Shown one piece after another: positions 1 to 8,387 of a DNA stretch of 64,000 bases. The DNA comes from Bacillota bacterium. Its GTDB lineage: Bacteria; Bacillota; Clostridia; Christensenellales; CAG-138. Numbering within the stretch: position 1 is the stretch's first letter; the number at the start of each line of letters is the position of its first letter. Position numbers and translations under genes: made by a program. The notes beneath the pieces are model-generated. The model saw only the letters and a program-made list of their open reading frames with translations, made no database searches and was not told the DNA's origin. The stretch covers positions 133,095 to 197,094 of the forward strand of contig JAEWCL010000014.1 of NCBI GenBank assembly GCA_023390655.1, in the 5' to 3' direction.

Positions 1-1
1 T

Positions 2-76
2 ACAAAAGCAGTTGTTCCTGCCGCCCGTATTAAAAATCAGAAGCTCAACCAGGTAAAACACAAAAAAGTTCCCTGA
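2..76 (+). CDS. Possible 3' end of an upstream gene (partial)
   Basis: An open frame enters from the left edge and ends at TGA 74-76. It would encode a basic tail of 24 residues (begins TKAVVPAARIKN). A LacI-family regulator would fit both this position and the operator repeats just downstream, but the fragment is too short to identify and may be noncoding. Confidence 0.25.
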   Translation, partial: TKAVVPAARIKNQKLNQVKHKKVP

Positions 77-92
77 AAAGGAAATATCTATT

Positions 93-138
93 TACTTAAA
101 CGATTAATAAATATAGATACTTAAACGATTAATAAATA
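93..138. promoter_or_regulatory. Tandem LacI-like operators upstream of sugar operon
   Basis: Two perfect 21-bp direct repeats lie at 93-113 and 118-138, so the repeat period is 25 bp. Each contains TTAAACGATTAA (96-107 and 121-132), a near-palindrome with a central CG, which is the layout of LacI/GalR-family operators. They sit about 80 bp before the first sugar gene. A weak -35 (TTTACT, 91-96) overlaps the first copy. Binding by a LacI-type regulator encoded off the window is an inference. Confidence 0.6.
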
Positions 139-218
139 ATTCCAGAATTACCGTCTTCTGTGTGATAATACGTAAGTCCCCGCATCGCGCAGCAGCATCA
201 AAAAGGAGAAGTGAAACA

Positions 219-899
219 ATGAAGCGTTCAGAACTCAACCAGATCATGAGAGAAGCGGTTGCATTTATTGCAGAACACCGCTTTGCACTGCCGCCGTTTG
301 TTACCTGGCCCGCGGAAGAATGGAAGGACAAGGGCCATGAGTATGACGAAATCCGCGATAATATGCTCGGATGGGACATTACGGATTTTGGATCCGGCGA
401 TTTTGAAAAGATCGGCCTGCTGATGATCACCATCCGCAACGGCAATTTTGATAAAGAAAAGTACATCAAGCCGTATGCGGAAAAACTCCTGATTACAAAA
501 GAGGGCCAGGTGACGCCCTACCACTTCCATTGGAGCAAAATGGAGGATATTATCAACCGCGGCGGCGGCAACCTTATGGTGAAGGTCTATAATTCCACAG
601 AAGACGAGCGCCTTGCCGATACCTCGGTTACCGTTTATGTGGATGGCTGCAAACGGGAAGTCCCCGCGGGTACCGTTATCCGCATTACCCCGGGCGAGAG
701 CATCACGCTGCCGAGCGGCCAGTACCACTCCTTCTGGGGTGAGGAAGGCAAGGGTACGGTGCTTGTCGGAGAGGTCTCCAAAGTCAATGACGACCGCGTG
801 GACAACCGCTTCTTAGAAAAGACAGGACGCTTCCCTGAGATCGAGGAAGACGAAGCGCCTCTCTACCTCATGGGCAACGAATACCCGGCGGCCAAGTAA
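219..899 (+). CDS. D-lyxose ketol-isomerase family cupin
   Basis: A 226-residue cupin of the bacterial D-lyxose isomerase family, which interconverts D-lyxose and D-xylulose (and often D-mannose and D-fructose) using a divalent metal. The metal ligands are visible: His102 and His104 in PYHFHW, Glu109, and His170 in SGQYHSFWGEE. Start ATG 219 follows AAAAGGAG at 201-208; upstream in-frame codons have no ribosome binding site. It is the first gene of an operon with a ribose-type ABC importer, a sugar kinase and an aldolase, so it probably makes the ketose that the kinase phosphorylates. The true substrate (lyxose, mannose or another sugar) cannot be read from the sequence. Confidence 0.88.
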   Translation: MKRSELNQIMREAVAFIAEHRFALPPFVTWPAEEWKDKGHEYDEIRDNMLGWDITDFGSGDFEKIGLLMITIRNGNFDKEKYIKPYAEKLLITKEGQVTPYHFHWSKMEDIINRGGGNLMVKVYNSTEDERLADTSVTVYVDGCKREVPAGTVIRITPGESITLPSGQYHSFWGEEGKGTVLVGEVSKVNDDRVDNRFLEKTGRFPEIEEDEAPLYLMGNEYPAAK

Positions 900-952
900 A
901 ACAGTCTTTTGTTTGGCGTAACAGCCAGAGAATAATAAATCCGGAGGAAAGA

Positions 953-1963
953 ATGATGAAACTGCAAGTACGTTCCCTCGCACTGATCGTTGCGCTAATG
1001 CTCGTGTTGGGCATGGTCGCAGCTTGCGCACCCGCGCAGACCCCTGCCGCCGAAGCGCCCGCTTCCGAGGCACCCGCATCTGAAGCGCCTGCTACCGAGG
1101 CACCCGCAGATGCTGAGAAGACCGTCACAAAGATCGGCTACAGCATCATGAACATCGACAACCCGTACTTCATTTCCGTGAAGAAGGGTGTGGAAGACCG
1201 TTGCAAAGAACTGGGCATTGAAGTGATCGTGAGCGACGCAGGCTACGATGCAGCGACCCAGTACAGCCACTTTGAAAACTTCATTTCCATGGGCGTTGAC
1301 GGCATCATTGCCGATCCTATCGATCAGAAGAGCCTCACCGATATCGTGGAGCAGGCGAAGGCCGCCGGTATCCCGGTTGTCGGTGAAGCGCAGCCCATTG
1401 ATAACGCCAGCGCAAACTGCATCGTCAATGAGTATGACTATGGCTATCTCAACGGCACCCAGGCTGCGAAGTGGATCAATGAGAAGCTCGGCGGCAAGGG
1501 CAAGGTCGTCATCATCAGTCAGGATAACGTGGAAGCCGTTATCCAGCGCGGCAACGGTCTGCAGGATGCCATCCTCAAACTTGCGCCCGAATCTGAAATC
1601 GTTGCCCGTCAGGCCGGAGATACCCCGGAAATGGGTATGAAGATCGCGGAATCCGTTCTGCAGTCCCGTCCTGACGTCAATGTGATCGTTGGCGTGAACG
1701 ACTCCGGCGCTTTGGGCGCATACGAAGCCGTGAAGAACATGGGCATCGACACCACCAACTTCCTCGTTGGCGGCGCAGACTTCACCGCGGAAGCACAGGC
1801 CAAGATCAAGGAAGAGGGCAGCTTCTACCGCTACACCATCGACATCCAGCCGTATGAAACCGGCAAAAAGTGCGTAGACCTCATTCTTGAAGTGCTCAAG
1901 AACGGCGCAAAGACCGAACCGGACTACTTCACCATGGAAGCCAAGTGGCAGGGTGAATTCTAA
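953..1963 (+). CDS. Sugar ABC transporter substrate-binding lipoprotein (RbsB-like)
   Basis: A 336-residue periplasmic-binding-protein type 1 lipoprotein that captures sugar outside the membrane. The signal peptide ends in a VAAC lipobox, with Cys25 as the lipidation site. A low-complexity Ala/Glu/Pro linker (about residues 28-55, repeats of EAPAS/T) then tethers the binding domain, which begins at KIGYSIMNIDNPYF. Ligand-pocket features typical of RbsB-like proteins are the NPYF start and the GVNDSGALGAYEA segment. The start at 953 follows CCGGAGGAAAG. It is transcribed with the ATPase and permease downstream; a long hairpin after its stop codon probably raises its transcript level over that of the membrane genes. 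Confidence 0.9.
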   Translation: MMKLQVRSLALIVALMLVLGMVAACAPAQTPAAEAPASEAPASEAPATEAPADAEKTVTKIGYSIMNIDNPYFISVKKGVEDRCKELGIEVIVSDAGYDAATQYSHFENFISMGVDGIIADPIDQKSLTDIVEQAKAAGIPVVGEAQPIDNASANCIVNEYDYGYLNGTQAAKWINEKLGGKGKVVIISQDNVEAVIQRGNGLQDAILKLAPESEIVARQAGDTPEMGMKIAESVLQSRPDVNVIVGVNDSGALGAYEAVKNMGIDTTNFLVGGADFTAEAQAKIKEEGSFYRYTIDIQPYETGKKCVDLILEVLKNGAKTEPDYFTMEAKWQGEF

Positions 1964-1987
1964 GCTTAAAGAACGGTAACGTTCGTT

Positions 1988-2025
1988 GCATCCATGCCGC
2001 CGGGTGGTTCCGGCGGCATGGATGC
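1988..2025 (+). repeat. Intercistronic 16-bp hairpin
   Basis: A perfect 16-bp inverted repeat (1988-2003 with 2010-2025, 6-nt loop) lies between the binding-protein gene and the ATPase gene. No U-tract follows it. It therefore looks like a 3'-end stabilising hairpin of the kind that separates highly expressed binding-protein mRNAs from the rest of an ABC operon, not a full terminator. Confidence 0.7.
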
Positions 2026-2107
2026 CATACAAAAGGTCCATTCCCAGTGTTGCGGCAGCGGCTGCAATTGAGGCATCCCCAGGCAAATCCGAAGCAGGAG
2101 AACCGTT

Positions 2108-3586
2108 ATGAATGACGTCATATTGAGGTTTCAGAACATTTCCAAAAGTTTTCCGGGCGTAAATGCGCTTGACGATGTTTCCATGGAGTTCCGCGCAGGC
2201 GAGGTCCATGCCATCATCGGTGAAAACGGCGCGGGAAAATCCACGCTCATCAAAATACTTACCGGCGCACACATGCCCACCAAGGGCACTATCGAGCTGT
2301 TTGGCAAGGAGTACAACGGCCTTACGCCCATCCAGGCAATGGGACTTGGCGTTAGCGCAGTGTACCAGGAATTTAATCTCGTGCCCTTTTTGACCGTATC
2401 TGAAAACATCTTTTTCGGCCGTGAAAAGAACAAGGGCATTTTTCTTGATAAGAAAGCAATGTACGAGGAAACGGCGCGTTATGCGCGTGAGATGGGGATG
2501 AACATCGACCCCAACGCGCAGGTGCGCAGGCTGGGCGTAGCATACCAGCAGATCGTTGAAATATTAAAGGCTATGTCTCAGGATGCAAAAATTCTGATTA
2601 TGGATGAACCGAGCGCGCCGCTGACGAACAACGAGACAGCCGTCATGTTTGAAATGGTCAAAAAACTCAAGCAAAAGGGCGTGACCATACTCTATATCTC
2701 CCACAGACTGGAGGAGATTTTTGAGATTTGCGACCGCGTCACCATTATGCGTGACGGCAAGCACATCCGCACAACGGAGATTGCAAACATCACCCGCCAG
2801 CGCATGATTGCGGATATGGTCGGCCGGGAACTTGGCGAAAACTTCCCCGGCGGCGCGGGCTGCACGGATGAAACCGTATTAAAGGCGGAGCATCTGAGCA
2901 CCCATGCAGTAAAGGATGTTTCGTTTGAATTGAAAAAAGGCGAGATCCTTGGCCTTGGCGGGCTGGTGGGTGCAGGGCGTACGGAACTCGTCCGCGCGAT
3001 TTTCGGCGCAGATTCCATCGTTTCCGGTTCCCTTACGCTCAACGGCAAAACGCTGGCGTTAAAATCCCCGCGGGACGCGATCGCAAACAAAATCGGCCTT
3101 GTGCCGGAGGACCGCAAGGGGCAGGGGTTAATCCTTGAAATGAGCGTGGGCGAGAACATTACCCACAGTATTCTGGACCGTCTTTCCACATTCGGCCTTC
3201 TCAACGCCATGCGTGAAAAAAAGGTGTGGGAAAAAATGAAGAAGGAACTCATCATTAAGACGCCCTCCTTCAAGCAATTGGTCAAAAACCTGTCCGGCGG
3301 TAACCAACAGAAGGTGGTCATCGCGAAATGGCTGGCGGTCAACTGCCAGGTGTTGATCCTGGATGAACCCACGCGCGGCATTGATGTCGGCGCAAAGCAG
3401 GAAATTTATGCGCTAATGCAGCAACTCACAAAAGAAGGGGTCAGCATCATCATGATCTCGTCTGAAATGCCGGAATTGATCGGCATGTCCGACAGGATAC
3501 TGATCATGGGCGGCGGCACCGTCAAGGGCGAGCTTGACAAGTGTGAGTTCTCGCAGGAAAAGATTCTCGATATCGCTTCCAATTAA
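2108..3586 (+). CDS. Sugar ABC transporter ATPase (RbsA/MglA type, two NBDs)
   Basis: A 492-residue protein with two fused nucleotide-binding domains, the usual size for RbsA/MglA-type sugar importer ATPases. NBD1 has Walker A GENGAGKST at residues 38-46, a signature-like LGVAYQQIVEI and Walker B ILIMDEPSA. NBD2 has a degenerate P-loop (GLVGAGRTEL) but an intact LSGGNQQK signature and Walker B LILDEPTRGID, as is normal for the family. Start 2108 follows AGCAGGAG. It powers sugar uptake with the permease directly downstream (20-bp gap). Confidence 0.93.
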   Translation: MNDVILRFQNISKSFPGVNALDDVSMEFRAGEVHAIIGENGAGKSTLIKILTGAHMPTKGTIELFGKEYNGLTPIQAMGLGVSAVYQEFNLVPFLTVSENIFFGREKNKGIFLDKKAMYEETARYAREMGMNIDPNAQVRRLGVAYQQIVEILKAMSQDAKILIMDEPSAPLTNNETAVMFEMVKKLKQKGVTILYISHRLEEIFEICDRVTIMRDGKHIRTTEIANITRQRMIADMVGRELGENFPGGAGCTDETVLKAEHLSTHAVKDVSFELKKGEILGLGGLVGAGRTELVRAIFGADSIVSGSLTLNGKTLALKSPRDAIANKIGLVPEDRKGQGLILEMSVGENITHSILDRLSTFGLLNAMREKKVWEKMKKELIIKTPSFKQLVKNLSGGNQQKVVIAKWLAVNCQVLILDEPTRGIDVGAKQEIYALMQQLTKEGVSIIMISSEMPELIGMSDRILIMGGGTVKGELDKCEFSQEKILDIASN

Positions 3587-3606
3587 TTTTCTATAGAGGT
3601 ACAGCA

Positions 3607-4560
3607 ATGGAAAACAAGAAATTCAACCTGAAAAACTTCCTTGCGCAGTATGCGATCGTCCTGGTGCTCATTGCGCTGGTCGTATTCTTTTCCCTGCGCG
3701 CCCCGCAATTCTTAAAATCCACCAACATCTTCAATATCCTCAGGCAGGTTGCCATCAACGGCATCATTGCAGTAGGCATGACAATGGTGCTGTTAACGGG
3801 CGGTATCGATCTTTCAGTCGGTTCCATTGTAGGCCTGTCCTGCGTGCTCACGGCAAACCTGCTGCTGGCAAGCGTTCCTCCGGCCTTGGCTGTGCTCATT
3901 ACCCTTGCGGTGGGCGTGCTGGTTGGCCTTATTAACGGCTTCTTTATCAACATGTTCAACATTCCGCCGCTCATTACAACGCTCGCTATGCAGACGGCCA
4001 TCCGCGGCGTTGCGTACATTATCACGGGCGGTCTTCCGGTGTTCGGGTTTGATCAGGCGATTACCGTTATCGGCAAAGGCTACCTTGGGCCTATCCCCAT
4101 CCCGGTGGTCATTATGGCGCTGGTGTTCATCGTGGGCATCATTTTCCTGGAAAAGACGCGCTACGGCCGCTATATCTACGGCGTTGGCGGCAATGAGGAG
4201 GCGTCCCGCCTTTCCGGCGTCAATGTCAAAAACATCAAGTACATGGTTTATGCCATCTGCGGGATGCTTGCGGCGCTTGCGGGCATTGTGCTCCTTGCCC
4301 GTGTCAACAGCGGCCAGCCAAAGGCCGGTGAGAAGTATGAAATGGATGCCATCACTTCCGCCGTATTGGGCGGCGTGAGCATTGCGGGCGGCGAAGGCAA
4401 GCTGGGCTTTGTCGTCATCGGCGTGCTGCTGATGGGCGTGCTGAGCAACGGTATGATCCAATTGAACGTACAGGAGTATGTGCAGTGGGTTGTGCAGGGC
4501 GGCACCCTTGTGCTGGCAGTGGGCTTTGACCGCTTCCTGCGCACCAGGAAAAAGGCATAG
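3607..4560 (+). CDS. Sugar ABC transporter permease (RbsC type)
   Basis: A 317-residue hydrophobic protein with about eight to ten membrane helices, belonging to the RbsC/MglC branched permease family. Typical family stretches are GMTMVLLTGGIDLSVGS near residue 60, and YGVGGNEEASRLSGVN followed by the GVSIAGGEG loop in the C-terminal half. It forms the membrane channel for the ATPase upstream. A strong terminator-like hairpin follows it, before the kinase gene. Confidence 0.93.
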   Translation: MENKKFNLKNFLAQYAIVLVLIALVVFFSLRAPQFLKSTNIFNILRQVAINGIIAVGMTMVLLTGGIDLSVGSIVGLSCVLTANLLLASVPPALAVLITLAVGVLVGLINGFFINMFNIPPLITTLAMQTAIRGVAYIITGGLPVFGFDQAITVIGKGYLGPIPIPVVIMALVFIVGIIFLEKTRYGRYIYGVGGNEEASRLSGVNVKNIKYMVYAICGMLAALAGIVLLARVNSGQPKAGEKYEMDAITSAVLGGVSIAGGEGKLGFVVIGVLLMGVLSNGMIQLNVQEYVQWVVQGGTLVLAVGFDRFLRTRKKA

Positions 4561-4588
4561 CCCGTTCTTAGGAAACCACAGTCGGCAT

Positions 4589-4629
4589 GCGGCTTACCGG
4601 CACAGAAAGCTGCCGGTAAGCCGCTTTTT
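4589..4629 (+). terminator. Intrinsic terminator inside the sugar operon
   Basis: A perfect 14-bp stem (4589-4602 with 4611-4624, 8-nt loop) is followed at once by TTTTTC. It lies between the permease and the kinase with no evident promoter after it, so it probably acts as a partial terminator that lowers kinase and aldolase expression relative to transport. Confidence 0.8.
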
Positions 4630-4649
4630 CTAAAAAGAGGTGAATGAAT

Positions 4650-6152
4650 ATGGCTGTAATTGGCGTTGATATTGGGTCAACTGGGTCCAAGGCGACGGTC
4701 GTCGGGGAATCCGGGAGCATTTTGGCGCAGGCATATCGGGAATACGCAAAGAGTAAGGCGGAAGCCGCCCAGTGGCAGGAGGTTGACTCAAATGAAGTAT
4801 GGCGCTGCACGGTGGAGGTCATTGCTGACTGCACGGCAAAGCATAAGGGCGAGCCGATCATCGCACTGAGCGTATCCTCGTTTGGAGAGGCGGTGACGTT
4901 GGTAGACGACACGCTTCAGGTACTCAGCAACGGCATTTTATATACCGATCCCCGCGGGGATGCTGAAATTGAGGCGCTGCTTTCGGGCATGCGCAAGGAA
5001 GCATACATGGGGATTGCGGGCGTTGAACCAAGCAAGATGTACTCATTGCCCAAGCTGATGTGGTTAAAACGCCACAAGGCGGAAGCATACAACAAAGCGC
5101 GCGCATTCCTGCCCTTTGACGGGTTTGCGTTAGCAAAGCTTGGGGCAAAGCCGCACACAAGCTATTCCCTTGCGGCGCGTACCATGGCGTTTGATGTGGT
5201 GAACAAGCAGTGGTCCAATCAAATTTTGGGCATAGCGGGGATTGATCCCGCGTTGTGCCCGGAGGCGGTACCTTCCGGTACAATTGTAGGCGAGCTCTCC
5301 CGCGAGGCCGCAAAGCTGACGGGTCTGCAGGAAGGGATCTTATTGGTCAGCGGTGGGCATGATCAGCCCTGTGCTTCCTTGGGCGCGGGCGCGATCTATT
5401 CCGGATTGGCGACGGATGGCCTGGGCTCTGTGGAGTCCATCAACCCCACGTTTGACGAACCGCGGCTCAACGCGCAGATGGCGCAAGGGTCGTTTGCCTG
5501 CGTGCCGCATGTGCTGCCGGGCAAATACATTACTTACGCATTTACATTTACCGCAGGCAGGCTCTTCAAATGGTACCGGGATACGCTGGGCGGGGAAGAA
5601 TGCGCGCAGGCGCAGGAATATAACCGCAATGTCTACGAGTTGCTCATCGAAGAGATGAGCCCGGAAGTAAACGACCTGTTCATGCTGCCCTATTTTGCGG
5701 GCGCGGCGACGCCGTATATGGACTATCGCAGCAAGGGCGCGCTTGTGGGCATGACGCTGGAAACCACCAAGCCCGATATCGTGCGGGCGCTCTTGGAGGG
5801 CATCACGTTTGAAAGCATGGTCAACGTGGAGCATCTGGAGCGTGCGGGCGTTTCCATCCGGGAGCTCGTGGCGACAGGCGGGCTTGCAAGTTCCCGTCCA
5901 TTCCTGCAGATGAAGGCGGATATGATGGGGCGGCCCATCCACACCATTGCGAGCGATCAGGCGGGGACCATGGGCGTCGCCATGCTTGCGGGTATTGCGG
6001 CAGGGGTATACGGGTCCGTTGAAGAGGCTGTTGCAGCCATTGTGAAAAAGGGCGATACCTTTGAACCGAACCCGGAGCGCCACAAGCGGTATTTGGACAA
6101 ATATGAAACATACAAGCGGATTTATCCCGCAGTCAAACAGATTTTTGCATAA
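4650..6152 (+). CDS. FGGY-family carbohydrate kinase
   Basis: A 500-residue sugar kinase of the FGGY family (xylulokinase/fuculokinase-like), with an ASKHA fold that phosphorylates a ketose with ATP. The N-terminal phosphate-1 loop is GVDIGSTGSKATVV. The catalytic Asp lies in GGHDQPCASLGAG in the middle of the protein, and the C-terminal ATP site contains ATGGLASSRPFLQMKADM. I prefer ATG 4650 because AGAGGTG (4636-4642) is 7 nt upstream; ATG 4644 would be too close. With the isomerase and aldolase it suggests isomerise, phosphorylate, cleave. Whether the product is a 1-phosphate or a 5/6-phosphate is not visible. Confidence 0.88.
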   Translation: MAVIGVDIGSTGSKATVVGESGSILAQAYREYAKSKAEAAQWQEVDSNEVWRCTVEVIADCTAKHKGEPIIALSVSSFGEAVTLVDDTLQVLSNGILYTDPRGDAEIEALLSGMRKEAYMGIAGVEPSKMYSLPKLMWLKRHKAEAYNKARAFLPFDGFALAKLGAKPHTSYSLAARTMAFDVVNKQWSNQILGIAGIDPALCPEAVPSGTIVGELSREAAKLTGLQEGILLVSGGHDQPCASLGAGAIYSGLATDGLGSVESINPTFDEPRLNAQMAQGSFACVPHVLPGKYITYAFTFTAGRLFKWYRDTLGGEECAQAQEYNRNVYELLIEEMSPEVNDLFMLPYFAGAATPYMDYRSKGALVGMTLETTKPDIVRALLEGITFESMVNVEHLERAGVSIRELVATGGLASSRPFLQMKADMMGRPIHTIASDQAGTMGVAMLAGIAAGVYGSVEEAVAAIVKKGDTFEPNPERHKRYLDKYETYKRIYPAVKQIFA

Positions 6153-6168
6153 CAGAAAGGGGAGCCGT

Positions 6169-7068
6169 ATGGATCCGAAAAGTATTGTAGCAAAAGCGTT
6201 GGTGCATCGTGTAGCCGTTCCCGCGTTCAATGTGCCGAACCTGAATATGGTGGAGCCCATCATCCGCGCGGTTGTGGATGAAAACTCTGTCGCCATGATC
6301 CAGGTTGCGCGCTTGGAATGGGAAAAGATGGACGCCGTCAGTTTGGAGGCTGTGGCGGAGCAGTACGCAAAGTATGCAAATACGGACCATGTGATGCTGC
6401 ATCTGGACCATGTGCCCGTCATTGATGAGGATATGCTGCGTGTGGACTTTACCTCCATCATCCGCCGCGCGGTCAGCGCCGGATACCAATCCGTTATGGT
6501 GGACGGCTCACGCCTGCCGTTGCTGGAGAATATGGAAGCAACTGCGGAGGCCGTGGCACTTGCCCATGCGCATCACGTCCCCTGCGAGGCGGAGCTTGGC
6601 GCAGTTATGGGGCATGAAGGCGGTGAAATGCCGCCCTATGAAGAAATTTTTTCAAAGAAGATGGGCTTTACAAAGGAAGAAGAACTCACCCGTTTTGTTG
6701 CGGAAAGCGGGTGCGATTGGGTTTCCGTTGCGGTCGGCAATTTTCATGGTGCCATCGCGGAAAGCAACCGCTTTGCAAAGAAGCCGGAGGCAAAGCTGGA
6801 TGTGGCGCATATCGCAGCGCTTCAGCGCGCCTGCAATATTCCGCTGGTGCTGCACGGTGGGTCCGGCATCAAGAAAGCATACATTCTTGACGGCATCCGA
6901 AACGGCATTGCAAAAATCAATGTCGGCTCGGATTTGCGCCGCGCCTACCAGATGGCGTTTGAAAGCGCGGGCAGCATTATAAAGGCGCAGGATGCGCTCT
7001 ATGATGCGGCCAGGCGCTATGTAAAGAACGAACTGGAACTTTCCAACACCCGCGACATTCTCAAGTAA
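6169..7068 (+). CDS. Class II fructose/tagatose-bisphosphate aldolase family protein
   Basis: A 299-residue zinc-dependent class II aldolase homologue, which cleaves ketose phosphates to dihydroxyacetone phosphate plus an aldehyde. Visible family features are HLDH (catalytic Asp and zinc His), the CEAELGAVMGHEGG segment, a later His in VGNFHGA and LHGGSGI near the phosphate site. Two usual motifs are altered: the zinc-site GTAHG reads GNFHG, and the NIDTDLR phosphate motif reads NVGSDLR, so the substrate may not be the normal 1,6-bisphosphate. Start ATG 6169 follows AAAGGGGAG. It is the last gene of the sugar operon, 16 bp after the kinase. Confidence 0.87.
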   Translation: MDPKSIVAKALVHRVAVPAFNVPNLNMVEPIIRAVVDENSVAMIQVARLEWEKMDAVSLEAVAEQYAKYANTDHVMLHLDHVPVIDEDMLRVDFTSIIRRAVSAGYQSVMVDGSRLPLLENMEATAEAVALAHAHHVPCEAELGAVMGHEGGEMPPYEEIFSKKMGFTKEEELTRFVAESGCDWVSVAVGNFHGAIAESNRFAKKPEAKLDVAHIAALQRACNIPLVLHGGSGIKKAYILDGIRNGIAKINVGSDLRRAYQMAFESAGSIIKAQDALYDAARRYVKNELELSNTRDILK

Positions 7069-7083
7069 ATCCTTTATTTTGTA

Positions 7084-7126
7084 CAGCGCCCCTGTCCGTG
7101 CAGCCTCGGACAGGGGCGCTGTTGTT
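7084..7126 (+). terminator. Terminator of the sugar operon
   Basis: A perfect 14-bp stem (7084-7097 with 7108-7121, 10-nt loop) follows the aldolase stop codon by 15 bp. The tail TTGTTGCTT is only moderately U-rich. Confidence 0.8.
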
Positions 7127-7388
7127 GCTTACTCATTTTGCCTGCATCAAGGCGGAATGCAGATTACGATATGGCGCAGTCTCATCTGGATGTAGTTTCC
7201 ATATAAGGTATTATTGTATATTCCGCGGATTAAAGGCCGGTAAATCTGGAAAAGCAATAAAAAATCATATATCGAATGGGCGGCATGTTCTCCCCTTTGC
7301 CGTCGGGTTCCCGCGACGCCCGGAATGGCGTTTCGGCCAGTTCCCAATATGGCCATCATCAGGCGGCGCTATATCAGCTTACAGCGGA

Positions 7389-7417
7389 TTGCCTCAAGAC
7401 ATTAGAAAGACTATAAT
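7389..7417 (+). promoter_or_regulatory. Sigma-A-type promoter for the Dabb gene
   Basis: TTGCCT (7389-7394), a 17-bp spacer and a perfect TATAAT (7412-7417) lie about 80 bp before the Dabb gene. The stretch 7127-7388 before it shows no convincing gene or structure. Confidence 0.6.
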
Positions 7418-7500
7418 AAAAAATAGTAGCACACGATATCTTCTTATATTGGATCAACTATTTTATGTTATGGATTTCTATTCAGGAAAGGGAAGTAAGT

Positions 7501-7803
7501 ATGGCGGCACAAATCAAGCATATGGTTATTTTCAATTTGATTTATGAGAAGGATTCATCCGAGGCTAAAAAATTTCTGACCGATGGCCAGACCCTTTTAA
7601 CTTCTATTCCGGTAGTAAAAGAATTTCAGGTGCTCCGTCAGGTCAGCAGCAAAAATGATTATGATTTTGGCTTTTCTATGGTATTTGACAGCGACGGGGA
7701 TTACGAAGCTTATAATAGTCACCCTGTTCATCAAAGCTTTGTCGCCGAAAGATGGAAGAAGCAAGTCTCGCGCTTCTTGGAGATTGATTTCCGAGCCTTT
7801 TAG
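7501..7803 (+). CDS. Dabb (stress-responsive A/B barrel) domain protein
   Basis: A 100-residue protein with the pattern of the dimeric alpha+beta barrel Dabb family: IKHMVIFNL at the N-terminus, a central helix with VKEFQVLRQ, the DFGFSMVFDSDGDYEAYNSHPVHQSFV core and a C-terminal RFLEIDF strand. His (HMVIF) and the YNSHPVHQ segment are family hallmarks. Start ATG 7501 follows GGAAAGGGAAG. Members are small cytoplasmic proteins of mostly unknown function. It is a separate transcription unit from the sugar operon; no functional link is evident. Confidence 0.85.
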   Translation: MAAQIKHMVIFNLIYEKDSSEAKKFLTDGQTLLTSIPVVKEFQVLRQVSSKNDYDFGFSMVFDSDGDYEAYNSHPVHQSFVAERWKKQVSRFLEIDFRAF

Positions 7804-8134
7804 GAACGGCAGATAGAAGACCGGCGAACGGTCACCCATAGAGGCCGATCCCCAAATAAAGCCCCGCCACCATTACGGTAGCGGGGCCGATTAGCATCCG
7901 GCGGATATATGGCAGCTACATTCCCGTAGAGGCTCTTGTGCTGTTCGTTCGTTGCCCTTTTGTGTCTACGCCTCCTTGCCATCTCATTACTAGCCGGTAG
8001 CGTTTCGGCACTCCAATAAGCCTGTGCCATGCCGTAAATGCAATCGCAACTTCATCGAGACTTAAAAAGAGCCTCAGACCACGCAGTTTCTTCTCCTTAT
8101 ATACTACGTGGATATTTTATCGGCAAGGTTTACT
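7804..8134. other. Intergenic region without a recognised gene
   Basis: No convincing gene is visible here. A hairpin at 7861-7887 (7-bp GC stem) is followed, on the minus strand, by TTTATTT, so it could end a minus-strand transcript. A minus-strand frame (7916-8086) without an ATG start is open but not recognisable. Confidence 0.4.
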
Positions 8135-8169
8135 AAAAGCAAAAGCCCGCAAACTTCGTGTTTACGGGC
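8135..8169 (-). terminator. Terminator of tRNA-Asn
   Basis: On the minus strand a 10-bp stem with one G-U pair (8160-8169 with 8145-8154, 5-nt loop) is followed by TTTTGCTTTT, just past the tRNA 3' end. Confidence 0.88.
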
Positions 8170-8173
8170 TTTC

Positions 8174-8248
8174 TGGCTCCCCAGGCAGGGATTGAACCTG
8201 CGACACTCCGGTTAACAGCCGGATGCTCTACCGCTGAGCTACTGAGGA
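8174..8248 (-). tRNA. tRNA-Asn (GTT)
   Basis: A 75-nt cloverleaf on the minus strand with a 7-bp acceptor stem, anticodon loop CTGTTAA (GTT), T loop GGTTCAATCC and an encoded CCA end. It has its own promoter and terminator. Confidence 0.97.
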
Positions 8249-8262
8249 ACGGTGCGTAGATC

Positions 8263-8291
8263 ATATTACCGCAGCACGGCGCTTATCGCAA
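8263..8291 (-). promoter_or_regulatory. Promoter of tRNA-Asn
   Basis: Minus strand: TTGCGA (8291-8286), a 17-bp spacer, then TAATAT (8268-8263), ending 15 bp before the tRNA 5' end. Confidence 0.7.
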
Positions 8292-8387
8292 CATCTGCCC
8301 TTCATCAAATATTAAAATTATCTCTATATTATGAAGCAAATCTCTAGAATGCTCTCAATTGCTCTTTTAAATGATTTTTCTGTTTGG

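Noticed and set aside
995..2272. Long minus-strand frame of 425 codons opposite the binding protein and ATPase
   Set aside because: It mirrors the coding strand's codon bias, has no ribosome binding site and would overlap two well-supported genes.
7916..8086. Minus-strand open frame of 56 codons with a plausible AAGGAG but only a CTG start
   Set aside because: No ATG, GTG or TTG start at the right place, no recognisable family, and it lies downstream of the tRNA-Asn terminator. Kept only as part of the intergenic note.
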